Below are positions 9,195-17,615 of a DNA stretch of 64,000 nucleotides, piece by piece (the first letter of the stretch is position 1; every line of letters starts with the position of its first letter). The notes under the pieces are model-generated. The model saw only the letters and a program-made list of their open reading frames with translations. It had not been told where the DNA came from and did no database searches. The DNA comes from Falsiroseomonas bella (lineage in GTDB: Bacteria; Pseudomonadota; Alphaproteobacteria; Acetobacterales; Acetobacteraceae), in assembly GCF_003173615.1 (NCBI RefSeq), contig NZ_QGNA01000006.1:124001-188000 (forward strand). The letters run 5' to 3'. The translations under genes and the position numbers were made by a program.

Positions 9195-10136
9195 ATGCTC
9201 TCCCGCACCGCCGACAGCCTCTACTGGATGGGCCGCTACACCGAGCGAGCGGGCAACATCGCGCGCGGGATGCAGGTGGCGCTGCGCATGTCCGGCCTCG
9301 CGGGCAGCCTCGGCGGTGCGCATGACGAATGGCGCAACCTGCTGGTCGCCGCCGGGGCCGAGCCGGGTTTCAAGGCCACCGGCCGCGCGGTCGCGGCCGA
9401 GGCGGTGATCGGCTGGCTGGCGCTCGATCCCGACAACCCGTCCTCCATCGCCAACTGCATCGAAGCCGCGCGGGGCAACGGGCGGGCCGTACGCACGGCG
9501 CTGACCGTGGATATGTGGGAGGCCCTCAACGACACGTGGCGGGAGATGCGGGCGCGTTCAGCCTCCGCGGCGGGCGCGGATGCGCTGCCCGCCTTCCTCG
9601 ACTGGGTGCGCGCGCGGACGCTGCTGTTCAACGGCGCGGCGGCGGACACGATGCTGCGCGACGAGGGCTGGCTCTTCGTGCATCTCGGCGTCATGCTGGA
9701 GCGTGCGGACAACACGGCGCGCCTGCTGGACGCCAAGCACCGCGCGTTGAGTGGCCCGAATGCCGAAGGTGGGCTTGCCTATGCCGAATGGCAGGCGCTG
9801 TTGCGGTCTGTCTCCGCGCTGCGTGCCTTCCAGTGGCTGTATCACACGCGGCTTGAGCCGCGGTTGATCGTCGAGCTCATGCTGTTCCGGTCGGAATTGC
9901 CGCGCTCCCTGATCTCCTGCCATCGCCGCGTGCTGCACGCGTTGGAGAGCGTCGCAGACCGTACCGGAGGTCGCCGCGGCGACCCGCAGCGCATCGCGGC
10001 CGAGATCAACGACGCACTGCTGAAGGGCAGGGTGGAGGATGTTCTCTCCCGCGGCCTGCACGACTGGCTGACCGGCCAGATCGACCGCAACATCGAGCTC
10101 GGCAACTCGATACAGTCGCTGTATCTGAACGGCTGA
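9195..10136 (+). CDS. alpha-E domain-containing protein
   Basis: A 313-residue all-helical protein starting MLSRTADSLYWMGRYTERAGN, the hallmark of the alpha-E family. It starts five bases after the ATP-grasp stop, so the two are almost certainly co-transcribed. Alpha-E and circularly permuted ATP-grasp proteins form a conserved pair with proposed roles in making a short peptide tag or peptide-derived product. The usual third partner, a transglutaminase-like protease, is not next to it. The ATG at 9195 follows directly from the family start. Confidence 0.88.
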   Translation: MLSRTADSLYWMGRYTERAGNIARGMQVALRMSGLAGSLGGAHDEWRNLLVAAGAEPGFKATGRAVAAEAVIGWLALDPDNPSSIANCIEAARGNGRAVRTALTVDMWEALNDTWREMRARSASAAGADALPAFLDWVRARTLLFNGAAADTMLRDEGWLFVHLGVMLERADNTARLLDAKHRALSGPNAEGGLAYAEWQALLRSVSALRAFQWLYHTRLEPRLIVELMLFRSELPRSLISCHRRVLHALESVADRTGGRRGDPQRIAAEINDALLKGRVEDVLSRGLHDWLTGQIDRNIELGNSIQSLYLNG

Positions 10137-10169
10137 CGCTCTCGCAGCGCGGCATCCCGTCCGCGCAGA

Positions 10170-11576
10170 TTACTCCAGCACCTCGGCGGGTGCCTCGTAG
10201 TCCGTCTCGTAGAGATGCACCGCCTGTTGCTTCCCGGGCTTCCAGTCCGGGTCGTCCCAGGCGGCCATCTTGCCGGGATTGAGCAGGCCCTTCGGATCCG
10301 CCTGGCGCTTGAAGTCGAGCTGATCCTGGTCCACCCGCTTCATGCCGCCATCCTCCAGCGTGTAGGTGTGCGGGTTGAAGATCGGCGCACCGTTCTCCTC
10401 GTGCAGGCGGATGATCTCCGCAAGGCGCTCCTCCGTCGTGAAGCGCACGATCTGCAGGCCGAAGGCGCAGACCGTTCCGCCGAAGCGGACGAATTCCAGG
10501 TGCAGCAGCACCTCGTCGCCGAACATCTTCTCGAGCTTCGCGATCAGCTCGAGATGGTTGGGGGCCGGGAACAGCGTCTGCAGGTAGGTGATGGACTTGT
10601 CGGTCTTCAGCACCTGCAGCGTGGTGTGGTTCCAGCTGTGCTCGTAGAGGGGCACCTCCGCCGCATCCGATGGTTCGCGGAGGATCTCCGTGCCGCCGTG
10701 GCTCGTGATCAGCGACGGCAGGATGTCGAGGAAGGGCGGGGCGACCATGATGCAGGCCACCGAATGCCCCGCGGGGACCTTCGCGCCCCATGCGCGGAAA
10801 TGCTGCTGCGGCAGCGGTGCCGGGACGACGCAGGCAAGCTTCTTGGCGACGCCATCCATGCGGCAGAAGCTGTCGGCGAAGCGCGCCGCGCCCATCAGCG
10901 TCGGGAAGGCGACGACCACGTCCACCCAGTCCCAGGCGGGGGCGACCGGCATCTCGAGTTCCGTGATGATGCCGTTCGTGCCGTAGGCGTGGTTGACCTT
11001 CTGCAGGTCCGGCCCGCGCAACTCCAGCACGCGCGGCTCGGCCTCCATCGTCATCACCTTCAGGCCGAGGATGTTGCCCGGTTCGCGCAGGATCCCGTAG
11101 GTGGTGCTGCCGATGCCGGAGGACCCGCCGGCGATGAAGCCGCCAAGCGTCGCGGTGCGCTTGGTGGAGGGGTGGAAGCGCAGCTCTCCGCCGACCGCGC
11201 GCTTCAGATGCGCGTCAAGATCGATCAGCTTGATCCCGGCCTCGGCCCGCACGACGCCCGGCTTGGTCCACAGCACGCGATCGAACGCGGTCATCTCCAG
11301 CACGATGCCGCCCCTGAGCGGCATGGCCTGGCCATAATTGCCCGTTCCGGCGCCGCGCACCGTCACCGGGATATCCTGCGCATAGGCCGCGGCGAGGATG
11401 GCGCGCAACTCCGCCTCGTTGCGCGGCGTCACCAGCGCCTCGCCCGTGACCTTGTTGAGTTGCCGCTTCAGCACCGGCGAATACCAGAAGAAATCCCGCG
11501 ACTTCTGGCGCACCAGGGCCGGGTCTGTGGTCCAGGGGAGGCCGGGAAGCGCCTCCATCACGGCGGCCACGGTCAT
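10170..11576 (-). CDS. FAD-binding oxidase (PCMH-type), copy 2
   Basis: A 468-residue FAD-linked oxidase with a PCMH-type FAD-binding half (VRGAGTGNYGQ near 95, then GGFIAGGSSGIGS) and a C-terminal substrate half ending in GLLNPGKM, as in the glycolate-oxidase/vanillyl-alcohol-oxidase superfamily. It starts at the ATG 11576-11574 and overlaps the stop of the upstream paralogue by four bases, so translation is probably coupled. The two proteins align over their whole length, including QKSRDF and SWNHTTLQVLK-type blocks. Family members oxidise hydroxy acids or phenolic alcohols; the substrate here is unknown. Confidence 0.85.
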   Translation of the reverse strand: MTVAAVMEALPGLPWTTDPALVRQKSRDFFWYSPVLKRQLNKVTGEALVTPRNEAELRAILAAAYAQDIPVTVRGAGTGNYGQAMPLRGGIVLEMTAFDRVLWTKPGVVRAEAGIKLIDLDAHLKRAVGGELRFHPSTKRTATLGGFIAGGSSGIGSTTYGILREPGNILGLKVMTMEAEPRVLELRGPDLQKVNHAYGTNGIITELEMPVAPAWDWVDVVVAFPTLMGAARFADSFCRMDGVAKKLACVVPAPLPQQHFRAWGAKVPAGHSVACIMVAPPFLDILPSLITSHGGTEILREPSDAAEVPLYEHSWNHTTLQVLKTDKSITYLQTLFPAPNHLELIAKLEKMFGDEVLLHLEFVRFGGTVCAFGLQIVRFTTEERLAEIIRLHEENGAPIFNPHTYTLEDGGMKRVDQDQLDFKRQADPKGLLNPGKMAAWDDPDWKPGKQQAVHLYETDYEAPAEVLE

Positions 11577-12931
11577 GCGGTGGTCTCCAGCGGGGAAAAG
11601 TCGCGCATCTTGCCCGGATTCAGCAGGCCGAGGGGATCGGTCATGCGCTTGAAGCCAAGCTGGTTGCCCGGCACGCGGCGGTAGTTGCTGCCTTCCTCGA
11701 TGGTCAGGACATGCGGGTTGGCGATGCCGATGCCTGCGGCCTCGAAGGCGGAGATGATCTCGTAGAGCCGCTCCTGCGTCGTCCAGCGCACCACCGGCAG
11801 GGCGGACATGGTGGTGCGGCCGCCGAAGCGGACGCACTCCGTGTGCATCCACACCTCGTCGCGGAAGGGGATGCGCACGGCTTCCACGGCCTTGAGCGTG
11901 TCCTCGAAGGGGAAGCGGCACTGCAGATAGGTGACGCCGCGATCCTTCTTCAGCACCTGCAGCGTCGTGTGGTTCCAGCAGTATTCGTAGAAGGGCGTCG
12001 TCTCCGGGTCGCGCTCCGCGGCGACCGCATCCTGTTCGGCGACGATCCGTCCGCCATGCTCCGCCGCCAGTTCGCGCAACGCGCCGAGCGCGGCCGGTGC
12101 CACCATCACCAGCGCCAGCGACGCTCCCTGCGGCACGGCATCCGCGAGCCCCTTGAAGAAGGGCGGCAGCTGGCTGTCGAACACGCCGCACATCTTCTTC
12201 GGGATGCCGTCGCAGAACGCGAGTTCCAGTGCGAAGCGGCTCGCCGGCACGAAGTCGTCGAAGGCGATCGCCACATCGCGCCAGTCTTGCGCGGGCGTCA
12301 GCGGCACCTTGATGCGCGTGAGCACGCCGGTGGTCCCGTAGGTCCGGTTCACCGGGTTCGCCGCCTGGCCCTCCAGGTCCAGGACCCGGGGCGGATCCTG
12401 CATCGTGGCGACTCGCGCGCCCCAGAAGTTGCCGCGCTCGCGCATTGTCCCGTGGGTGATGCCGCCGACGCCAGCACCGCCGCCCGCGACGAAACCACCG
12501 ATCGTCGCGGTGCGCTTGGTGGAGGGCCAGAGCTTCAATTCCCAGCCACGCTCGCGGCACCACAGGTCGAGGTCAATCATCTTCGCCCCGGCCTCGACTT
12601 CCACAATGCCGTCCATGAGCGCGACTGGCGCGGCCATCGCCGTCATGTCCAGCAGCACGCCGCCGGCAAGCGGCACGCATTGGCCGTAATTGCCGGTGCC
12701 GCCGCCACGCACCGTCACGGGCACGCGGCGCGCGTGGCAGGCGGTGAGCACGCGGAGCACTTCCGCCTCGTCCTTCGGGCGCGCGATCAGCTCGGCGGCC
12801 TTGCCGTCGAGCTGGCGCTTGAGGATCGGACTGTACCAGTAGAAGTCGCGGCTCTTCTGGCGCAGCAGGGCGCGATCGGTCGCCAGTTCGATGCCGGCGA
12901 GCTCCGCGGCGAGCGCGGCGATGTCATGCAT
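11573..12931 (-). CDS. FAD-binding oxidase (PCMH-type), copy 1
   Basis: A 452-residue paralogue of the next gene downstream, with VRGGGTGNYGQ, GGFVAGGGAGVGG and C-terminal GLLNPGKM. It begins MHDIAAL at 12931, so its start overlaps the creatininase-family stop (12924) by eight bases, and it ends overlapping the next oxidase start. The overlaps make 14781-10170 look like one transcript. Two similar flavin oxidases side by side could be two subunits of one enzyme or two enzymes for related substrates; the sequence does not decide this. Confidence 0.85.
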   Translation of the reverse strand: MHDIAALAAELAGIELATDRALLRQKSRDFYWYSPILKRQLDGKAAELIARPKDEAEVLRVLTACHARRVPVTVRGGGTGNYGQCVPLAGGVLLDMTAMAAPVALMDGIVEVEAGAKMIDLDLWCRERGWELKLWPSTKRTATIGGFVAGGGAGVGGITHGTMRERGNFWGARVATMQDPPRVLDLEGQAANPVNRTYGTTGVLTRIKVPLTPAQDWRDVAIAFDDFVPASRFALELAFCDGIPKKMCGVFDSQLPPFFKGLADAVPQGASLALVMVAPAALGALRELAAEHGGRIVAEQDAVAAERDPETTPFYEYCWNHTTLQVLKKDRGVTYLQCRFPFEDTLKAVEAVRIPFRDEVWMHTECVRFGGRTTMSALPVVRWTTQERLYEIISAFEAAGIGIANPHVLTIEEGSNYRRVPGNQLGFKRMTDPLGLLNPGKMRDFSPLETTA

Positions 12932-13736
12932 CCGGGTTGGGCTCGTTCGCCAGCCAGCTCTCCACGTCGAAGGCCGCCACCTCCGACCACAGCGCAGCCA
13001 TCTTCTCCGCAGCGAAGTCCAGGATCTCCTCCCCCTGCGCGGCCGTCGCGGCGGAGGCGTCGCCGACCGCGCCGGCTGGGTTGAGGTCCTGCGCCTGCCA
13101 GGCCAGCGGCGCGCCGGCTGTCGGCGCGATGCGCGGCGCCCGGTTGCTCGCGCCCTGCCACCGGCTGACGAAGTTGCGCGCCTTGTCCATCTGCACGAGG
13201 TCCGGCCGCAGCGCCAGAAGCACCGCGGTCTCGTCGCGCCCGGCATGGATGCCATAGGTGCTTTCCACGGGATCGCGCTGCGATTCGGGCTTGCCCATCC
13301 GCGCCCACATCGCATTCACCACGAAGAGGTCGTGCAGGATGCGCAGCCGGCGTGCCGCGATGTCGAGCACGGAGACGTTCCCGCCATGGCTATTGACCAG
13401 CACCAGACGCTTCACGCCCGCACGCGCCACGCTGGCGCCGATGTCGGTCACCAGCGTCAGCAGCGTCTCCGGCGTCGTCGTCAGGGTTCCGGGAAAGCGC
13501 AGATGCTCGACGGAGTTGCCCACGCATTGCGTCGGCAGGACAAGCACGGGCACCTCGGCAGGCAGCACCTTCAGCGTGCGCGCCACCACGCCCTGGTTGA
13601 TCGTGGTGTCCACGGACACGGGCAGGTGCGGCCCATGTTGCTCGATGCTCGCCACCGGCAGCACGGCAACGGTATTGGCCGGCAGGTCGCGGAAGGCCGG
13701 CCAGGGCAGGTCCTGCCAGTAGCGGGTGGGGAGCAT
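12924..13736 (-). CDS. creatininase family protein
   Basis: A 270-residue creatininase/creatinine amidohydrolase-fold protein. Metal-binding positions are visible: Glu32 and His34 in SIEQHGPHLP, Asp43, His117 in NSHGGN and Glu169 in HAGRDET. The family includes creatininase, formamide hydrolases for cyclic amides and the MftE mycofactocin peptidase. No mycofactocin genes are present. Its place between a solute-binding protein and two flavin oxidases suggests hydrolysis of a cyclic or amide substrate that is then oxidised, but this is inference. Confidence 0.85.
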   Translation of the reverse strand: MLPTRYWQDLPWPAFRDLPANTVAVLPVASIEQHGPHLPVSVDTTINQGVVARTLKVLPAEVPVLVLPTQCVGNSVEHLRFPGTLTTTPETLLTLVTDIGASVARAGVKRLVLVNSHGGNVSVLDIAARRLRILHDLFVVNAMWARMGKPESQRDPVESTYGIHAGRDETAVLLALRPDLVQMDKARNFVSRWQGASNRAPRIAPTAGAPLAWQAQDLNPAGAVGDASAATAAQGEEILDFAAEKMAALWSEVAAFDVESWLANEPNPDA

Positions 13737-13758
13737 CGGCAGCCTCGTCGGGTAGCCC

Positions 13759-14781
13759 TCAGGCCAGCTTCAGTTGCGCGGCCGGGGGCAGGAAGGAAGG
13801 GTCGTAGATATCCGAGGCGGACATCGGACGCGAGATGCCGAAAGCCGCCCTGACCGCATCCACGCTCGCCTGCAGGCGGGCCATGTCGACCTTCCCGAAG
13901 CCGTTCTGCCGCACATGGGGGGTGAAGGTCAGTTCCTCGAGCGACATGCGCAGTCGCGCCGTCTCCAGTTCCACATTGGTCAGCGGCTCGCGGCGGCGGA
14001 GGTTGGCGATGGCTGCAGCCGGATCGGCCAGGCTGTCGTACTGCGCGCGGATGAGCCCGGAGATCAGCGCCGTGACCGCGCGCGGATTCGCCTGCGCGAA
14101 GCGGCGGCTGGTGATCATGGACGTGGCGTAGAAGTTCGCCCCGACATCGCTGTAGCGCATCGTCACGATGTCCTGGTCCGCGATGCCAAGGCCCCGCAGC
14201 GAGAAGATGCCGGAGGTGATGAAGCCCGTGATCGCGTTCGCGCGGCCCTGCGCCACCATCGGTTCGCGCAGTTGCGGCGTGACGGACTGCCAGCGAATGG
14301 TGGAGGCGTCGATGCCGGCTGCCCGGGCGAAGGCGGGGAAGAGCTGGCGGCCCGCATCGCTCTCCGGCGAGGCGATCAGCTTGCCCTCGAGGTCCTTCGG
14401 CGTGCGGATGTTTTCGCGCCGCAGCGTCATTACCGCCAGTGCGGTGGCGTCATAGACCAGGAAGGGCGAGAAGAGATCCACCTCCGGCCTTTCCAGGCGC
14501 ATGCGGATGGTGGGGTTGATGTCCGCCACGCCGACATCGTAGGCGCCGGAGGAGATCTTCACCGGGACGTCGCCGGAGCCGAAGCCGCGGTCCATCGTGA
14601 CGTTCAGACCGGCCTCCCGGAAGTATCCGCGGTCCAAGGCGAGCAGGAAGGCGGCCTGCGGACCCTGGAATGCCCAGTCCAGAGTGAAGCGGATGTCGAG
14701 CAATTGCTGGGCGTGCACCGCGGGCGCGGCGAGGCCGGCAGCGGCTGCCCCGAACAGGGCGAGGGTCTGGCGACGGCGCAT
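13759..14781 (-). CDS. ABC transporter substrate-binding protein, NMT1/SsuA-like
   Basis: A 340-residue exported binding protein. The N-terminus MRRRQTLALFG followed by an alanine-rich stretch to VHAQ is a signal peptide with an arginine-rich head. The mature part opens RFTLDWAFQGPQAAFLLALDRGYF, typical of the NMT1/ThiY/SsuA group that binds pyrimidine precursors, nitrate, taurine or aromatic sulfonates. It heads the minus-strand operon that continues into the creatininase-family and FAD-oxidase genes. No permease or ATPase lies beside it, so it must share membrane parts encoded elsewhere or act alone. Confidence 0.85.
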   Translation of the reverse strand: MRRRQTLALFGAAAAGLAAPAVHAQQLLDIRFTLDWAFQGPQAAFLLALDRGYFREAGLNVTMDRGFGSGDVPVKISSGAYDVGVADINPTIRMRLERPEVDLFSPFLVYDATALAVMTLRRENIRTPKDLEGKLIASPESDAGRQLFPAFARAAGIDASTIRWQSVTPQLREPMVAQGRANAITGFITSGIFSLRGLGIADQDIVTMRYSDVGANFYATSMITSRRFAQANPRAVTALISGLIRAQYDSLADPAAAIANLRRREPLTNVELETARLRMSLEELTFTPHVRQNGFGKVDMARLQASVDAVRAAFGISRPMSASDIYDPSFLPPAAQLKLA

Positions 14782-15046
14782 GATCTGGGCTCCCGGGCGG
14801 CTTCTTCGGATAAAATTCCAGGCCTGCCTAAGCAAAGCCCGGACCACTCCGCACGCATGCTTCTGGCCGCGCTGTCGTGCCGCAGGCGCACGGAAGATGT
14901 GCAGAATGCCCGAAGACTGGGCGCGCCGACGCCGCCATCTCGGCCTGTGCCGCCTTGCGGTGCTGGTCCGCCGCTTGCAGGGTATTGGCCGCGCATGCCG
15001 TGCGCCGCGCACCGTGTGGTCCGCGCAAGGAAGGAGTTCCGCCGCG

Positions 15047-16063
15047 ATGCTGCAGACCGCGACCCCGCTGCTGCGCCGCTTCTGGTATCCCGTGATCCCG
15101 TTGGTGGACCTGGCCGACGGCCCCAAGCCGTTCACGCTGCTCGGACAGAACCTCGTCCTGTGGGTGGACGGGGAGGGGCGACCCGCGGCGATGGACGACC
15201 GGTGCTGCCACCGCACGGCAAAGCTTTCCAAAGGCTTCTACAGCAATGGCTGGCTGGCCTGCGGCTACCATGGCTGGGAGTTCGCCGCCGATGGCCGCGT
15301 GATGCGCGTGCCGCAGCGCCCCGTTGACCGGCAGGGCGCCACAAACATGCGCGTGCCGTCCTACCGGGCGGAAGCGCGCTACGGCTATGTCTGGGTCGCG
15401 CTCGAGGATCCGCTCTTCGACATCCCCGACTTCGAGGAGGAGGCCGAGGGGTTCCGGCGCATCGACGAGTTCTACGAGGTCTGGAACTGCGCCGGGCTGC
15501 GCGTGATGGAGAACAGCTTCGACAACGCGCATTTCGCCTTCGTCCACCGCGCCAGCTTCGGCGACCAGGGCCATCCCGAGCCGGCGCGGAGCGAGGTGGA
15601 GGAGTATCCGGACGGTTTCCTCTTCGTCACGGAGGTCCCGGTGCGCAACCCCGAGATCCAGAAGAAGGTGCTGCGGATGGAGAGCGACACCACGGTCCGC
15701 CACATGCGCGGCCGATGGTACATGCCATTCCTGCGCAAGCTGCGCATCCGCTACCCCAATGGGCTCAGCCACTCGATCGTCACCGCCGCGACGCCGATCG
15801 ACGACCAGCGCTGCCAGATCGTGCAGTTCGTGTATCGCAACGATACCGAGGCGGACGCGAAGGCGGCCGACATCATCGCCTTCGACCGACAGGTGACGGA
15901 GGAGGACCGCGAGATCCTCGAGAGCACCGACTGGGACGTGCCGCTCGACCAGGCCGGCATCGAGATGAACATGCCGAGCGACCGCCCTGGCGTGCTGATG
16001 CGGCGCATGCTGCTGCAGGTGCTGCGCGAGCGGGAGGCCGGCGTGAAGGCCGCCGCCGAGTAG
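15047..16063 (+). CDS. Rieske [2Fe-2S] aromatic ring-hydroxylating oxygenase, alpha subunit type
   Basis: A 338-residue Rieske oxygenase. Cluster ligands are Cys53/His55 (in DRCCHR) and Cys72/His75 (in ACGYHGW). The mononuclear iron site is NSFDNAHFAFVH, with Asp159, His162 and His167. Length and pattern match the vanillate O-demethylase/phenoxybenzoate dioxygenase branch, which hydroxylates or demethylates aromatic substrates. No reductase partner is adjacent. The ATG at 15047 has a good ribosome site (aaggaggag-like) about nine bases upstream. It diverges from the solute-binding protein gene at 14781, and the 265-base gap shows nothing else recognisable. Confidence 0.88.
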   Translation: MLQTATPLLRRFWYPVIPLVDLADGPKPFTLLGQNLVLWVDGEGRPAAMDDRCCHRTAKLSKGFYSNGWLACGYHGWEFAADGRVMRVPQRPVDRQGATNMRVPSYRAEARYGYVWVALEDPLFDIPDFEEEAEGFRRIDEFYEVWNCAGLRVMENSFDNAHFAFVHRASFGDQGHPEPARSEVEEYPDGFLFVTEVPVRNPEIQKKVLRMESDTTVRHMRGRWYMPFLRKLRIRYPNGLSHSIVTAATPIDDQRCQIVQFVYRNDTEADAKAADIIAFDRQVTEEDREILESTDWDVPLDQAGIEMNMPSDRPGVLMRRMLLQVLREREAGVKAAAE

Positions 16064-16071
16064 TGGCGGTT

Positions 16072-16101
16072 GCCCTCCCCCGCCGGGGGGCGGGGGAGGG
16101 C
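16072..16101. terminator. strong hairpin between convergent genes, likely bidirectional terminator
   Basis: A perfect 13-bp GC-only inverted repeat (16072-16084 with 16089-16101) around a four-base gggg loop, followed on the plus strand by ttt. It lies between the Rieske oxygenase stop at 16063 and the convergent aldehyde dehydrogenase stop at 16117, the usual place for a terminator serving both. Confidence 0.75.
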
Positions 16102-16116
16102 TTTCCGGACCTTCGC

Positions 16117-17550
16117 CTACAGGCCGGCCTGGCTCACGAACTTCGTGTTCAGATAGGCCTCGATCGCCTCCGACCCGCCCTCGGAACCGTAGCCGGAGTC
16201 CTTCACGCCACCGAAGGGCACTTCCGGCAGCGCCAGGCCGAGATGGTTGATCGTCATCATGCCCGTCTCGACCTTCGCCGCCACGGCATTCGCGGTCTTG
16301 GCGCTGCGCGTGAAGGCATAGGCGGCCAGGCCGAAGGGCAGCCGGTTCGCCTCCTCGACCACCTCGTCGAACTCCTTGAAGGGCGCGATCATGGCGAGGG
16401 GGCCGAAGGGCTCCTCGTTCATCATCCGCGCGTCCTTGCCGACGCCGGTCAGCACCGTGGGCTGATAGAAATAGCCCTTGTTGCCGATGCGCTCGCCGCC
16501 CGCATGCACCTCGGCGCCACGCTGCCGCGCATCGGCGACCAGCCCTTCGACCCAGGGGACGCGGCGGTCATGCGCCAGCGGGCCCATCTGCGTGCCCTCC
16601 GCCATGCCGTCGCCGACCTTCAGGCCCTTGGCCACGGCCACGAACTTCTCCACGAATGGCTCGTAGAGCTTCTCCTGCACCAGGAAGCGGGTCGGCGAGA
16701 CGCAGACCTGTCCGGCGTTCCGGAACTTGGCGCCCGCGAGTGTCTTCACGGCCAGGTCGAGATCCGCGTCGTCGAACACGATGGCGGGCGCATGGCCGCC
16801 GAGCTCCATCGTGACGCGCTTCATATGCGCACCGGCCAGCGCCGCCAGGTGCTTGCCCACCGGGGTGGAGCCGGTGAAGGTCACCTTCCGGATCACCGGA
16901 TGCGGAATGAGATACTCGCTGATCTCGGCGGGCACGCCATAGACCAGGTTCACGACGCCCGCGGGCAGGCCTGCATCCACGAAGGCCTTGACCAGCATCG
17001 CCGGCGAGGCCGGCGTCTCTTCCGGCGCCTTCACGATGATCGAGCAGCCGGTCGCAACGGCAGCCGAGAGCTTGCGGACCACCTGGTTGATCGGGAAGTT
17101 CCAGGGCGTGAAGGCGGCGACCGGCCCGACGGGCTCCTTCACCACCAGCTGGTAGACACCCTCGGCCCGCGCCGGCACGACGCGGCCATAGGCGCGCCGC
17201 GCTTCCTCGGCGAACCAGTCGATGATGTCGGCGGCCGCCATCACTTCGATCTTCGCCTCAGGCAGCGGCTTGCCCTGCTCGAGCGTCATCAGCCGCGCGA
17301 CCTCGTCGGCGCGGGAGCGCAGGATGTCTGCGGCCTTGCGCATCAGCTTGGCGCGGTCGAAGGCCGAGACCTTCTTCCAGGTGGCGAAGCCCTTCTCGGC
17401 CGCGGCAAGCGCCTCGTCCAGGTCGTCCTTGCCGGCATGCGCGACCTGGCCGATCACCTCTTCCGTGGCAGGGTTGAGCACGGGGATCGTGCGGCCGGAG
17501 CGCGCGGCCCGCCACGTCCCGTCGATGTAGAGCTGCGTGTCTTGATACAT
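16117..17550 (-). CDS. NAD(P)-dependent aldehyde dehydrogenase, succinate-semialdehyde dehydrogenase-like
   Basis: A 477-residue aldehyde dehydrogenase. The conserved PWNFP is at 150-154, the general base Glu249 is in MELGGHAP and the nucleophile Cys283 is in GQVCVSPTR. The overall form, with EQGKPLPEA and TPVGKHLA, is closest to the GabD-type succinate-semialdehyde dehydrogenase group, though this subfamily also takes other small aldehydes. It is transcribed from 17550, in the same direction as and downstream of the 2-hydroxyacid dehydrogenase gene (65-base gap), so the two may share a transcript. Confidence 0.88.
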   Translation of the reverse strand: MYQDTQLYIDGTWRAARSGRTIPVLNPATEEVIGQVAHAGKDDLDEALAAAEKGFATWKKVSAFDRAKLMRKAADILRSRADEVARLMTLEQGKPLPEAKIEVMAAADIIDWFAEEARRAYGRVVPARAEGVYQLVVKEPVGPVAAFTPWNFPINQVVRKLSAAVATGCSIIVKAPEETPASPAMLVKAFVDAGLPAGVVNLVYGVPAEISEYLIPHPVIRKVTFTGSTPVGKHLAALAGAHMKRVTMELGGHAPAIVFDDADLDLAVKTLAGAKFRNAGQVCVSPTRFLVQEKLYEPFVEKFVAVAKGLKVGDGMAEGTQMGPLAHDRRVPWVEGLVADARQRGAEVHAGGERIGNKGYFYQPTVLTGVGKDARMMNEEPFGPLAMIAPFKEFDEVVEEANRLPFGLAAYAFTRSAKTANAVAAKVETGMMTINHLGLALPEVPFGGVKDSGYGSEGGSEAIEAYLNTKFVSQAGL

Positions 17551-17615
17551 CCGCGTTTCTCCTGGCGTTCGGCGCGCAAACTATTCCGATGCGTCGGCGG
17601 CGTGAACCGTCGGGC

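Noticed and set aside
12924-13736. Creatininase-family gene as a mycofactocin MftE
   Set aside because: No other mycofactocin genes are present and the neighbours are FAD oxidases.
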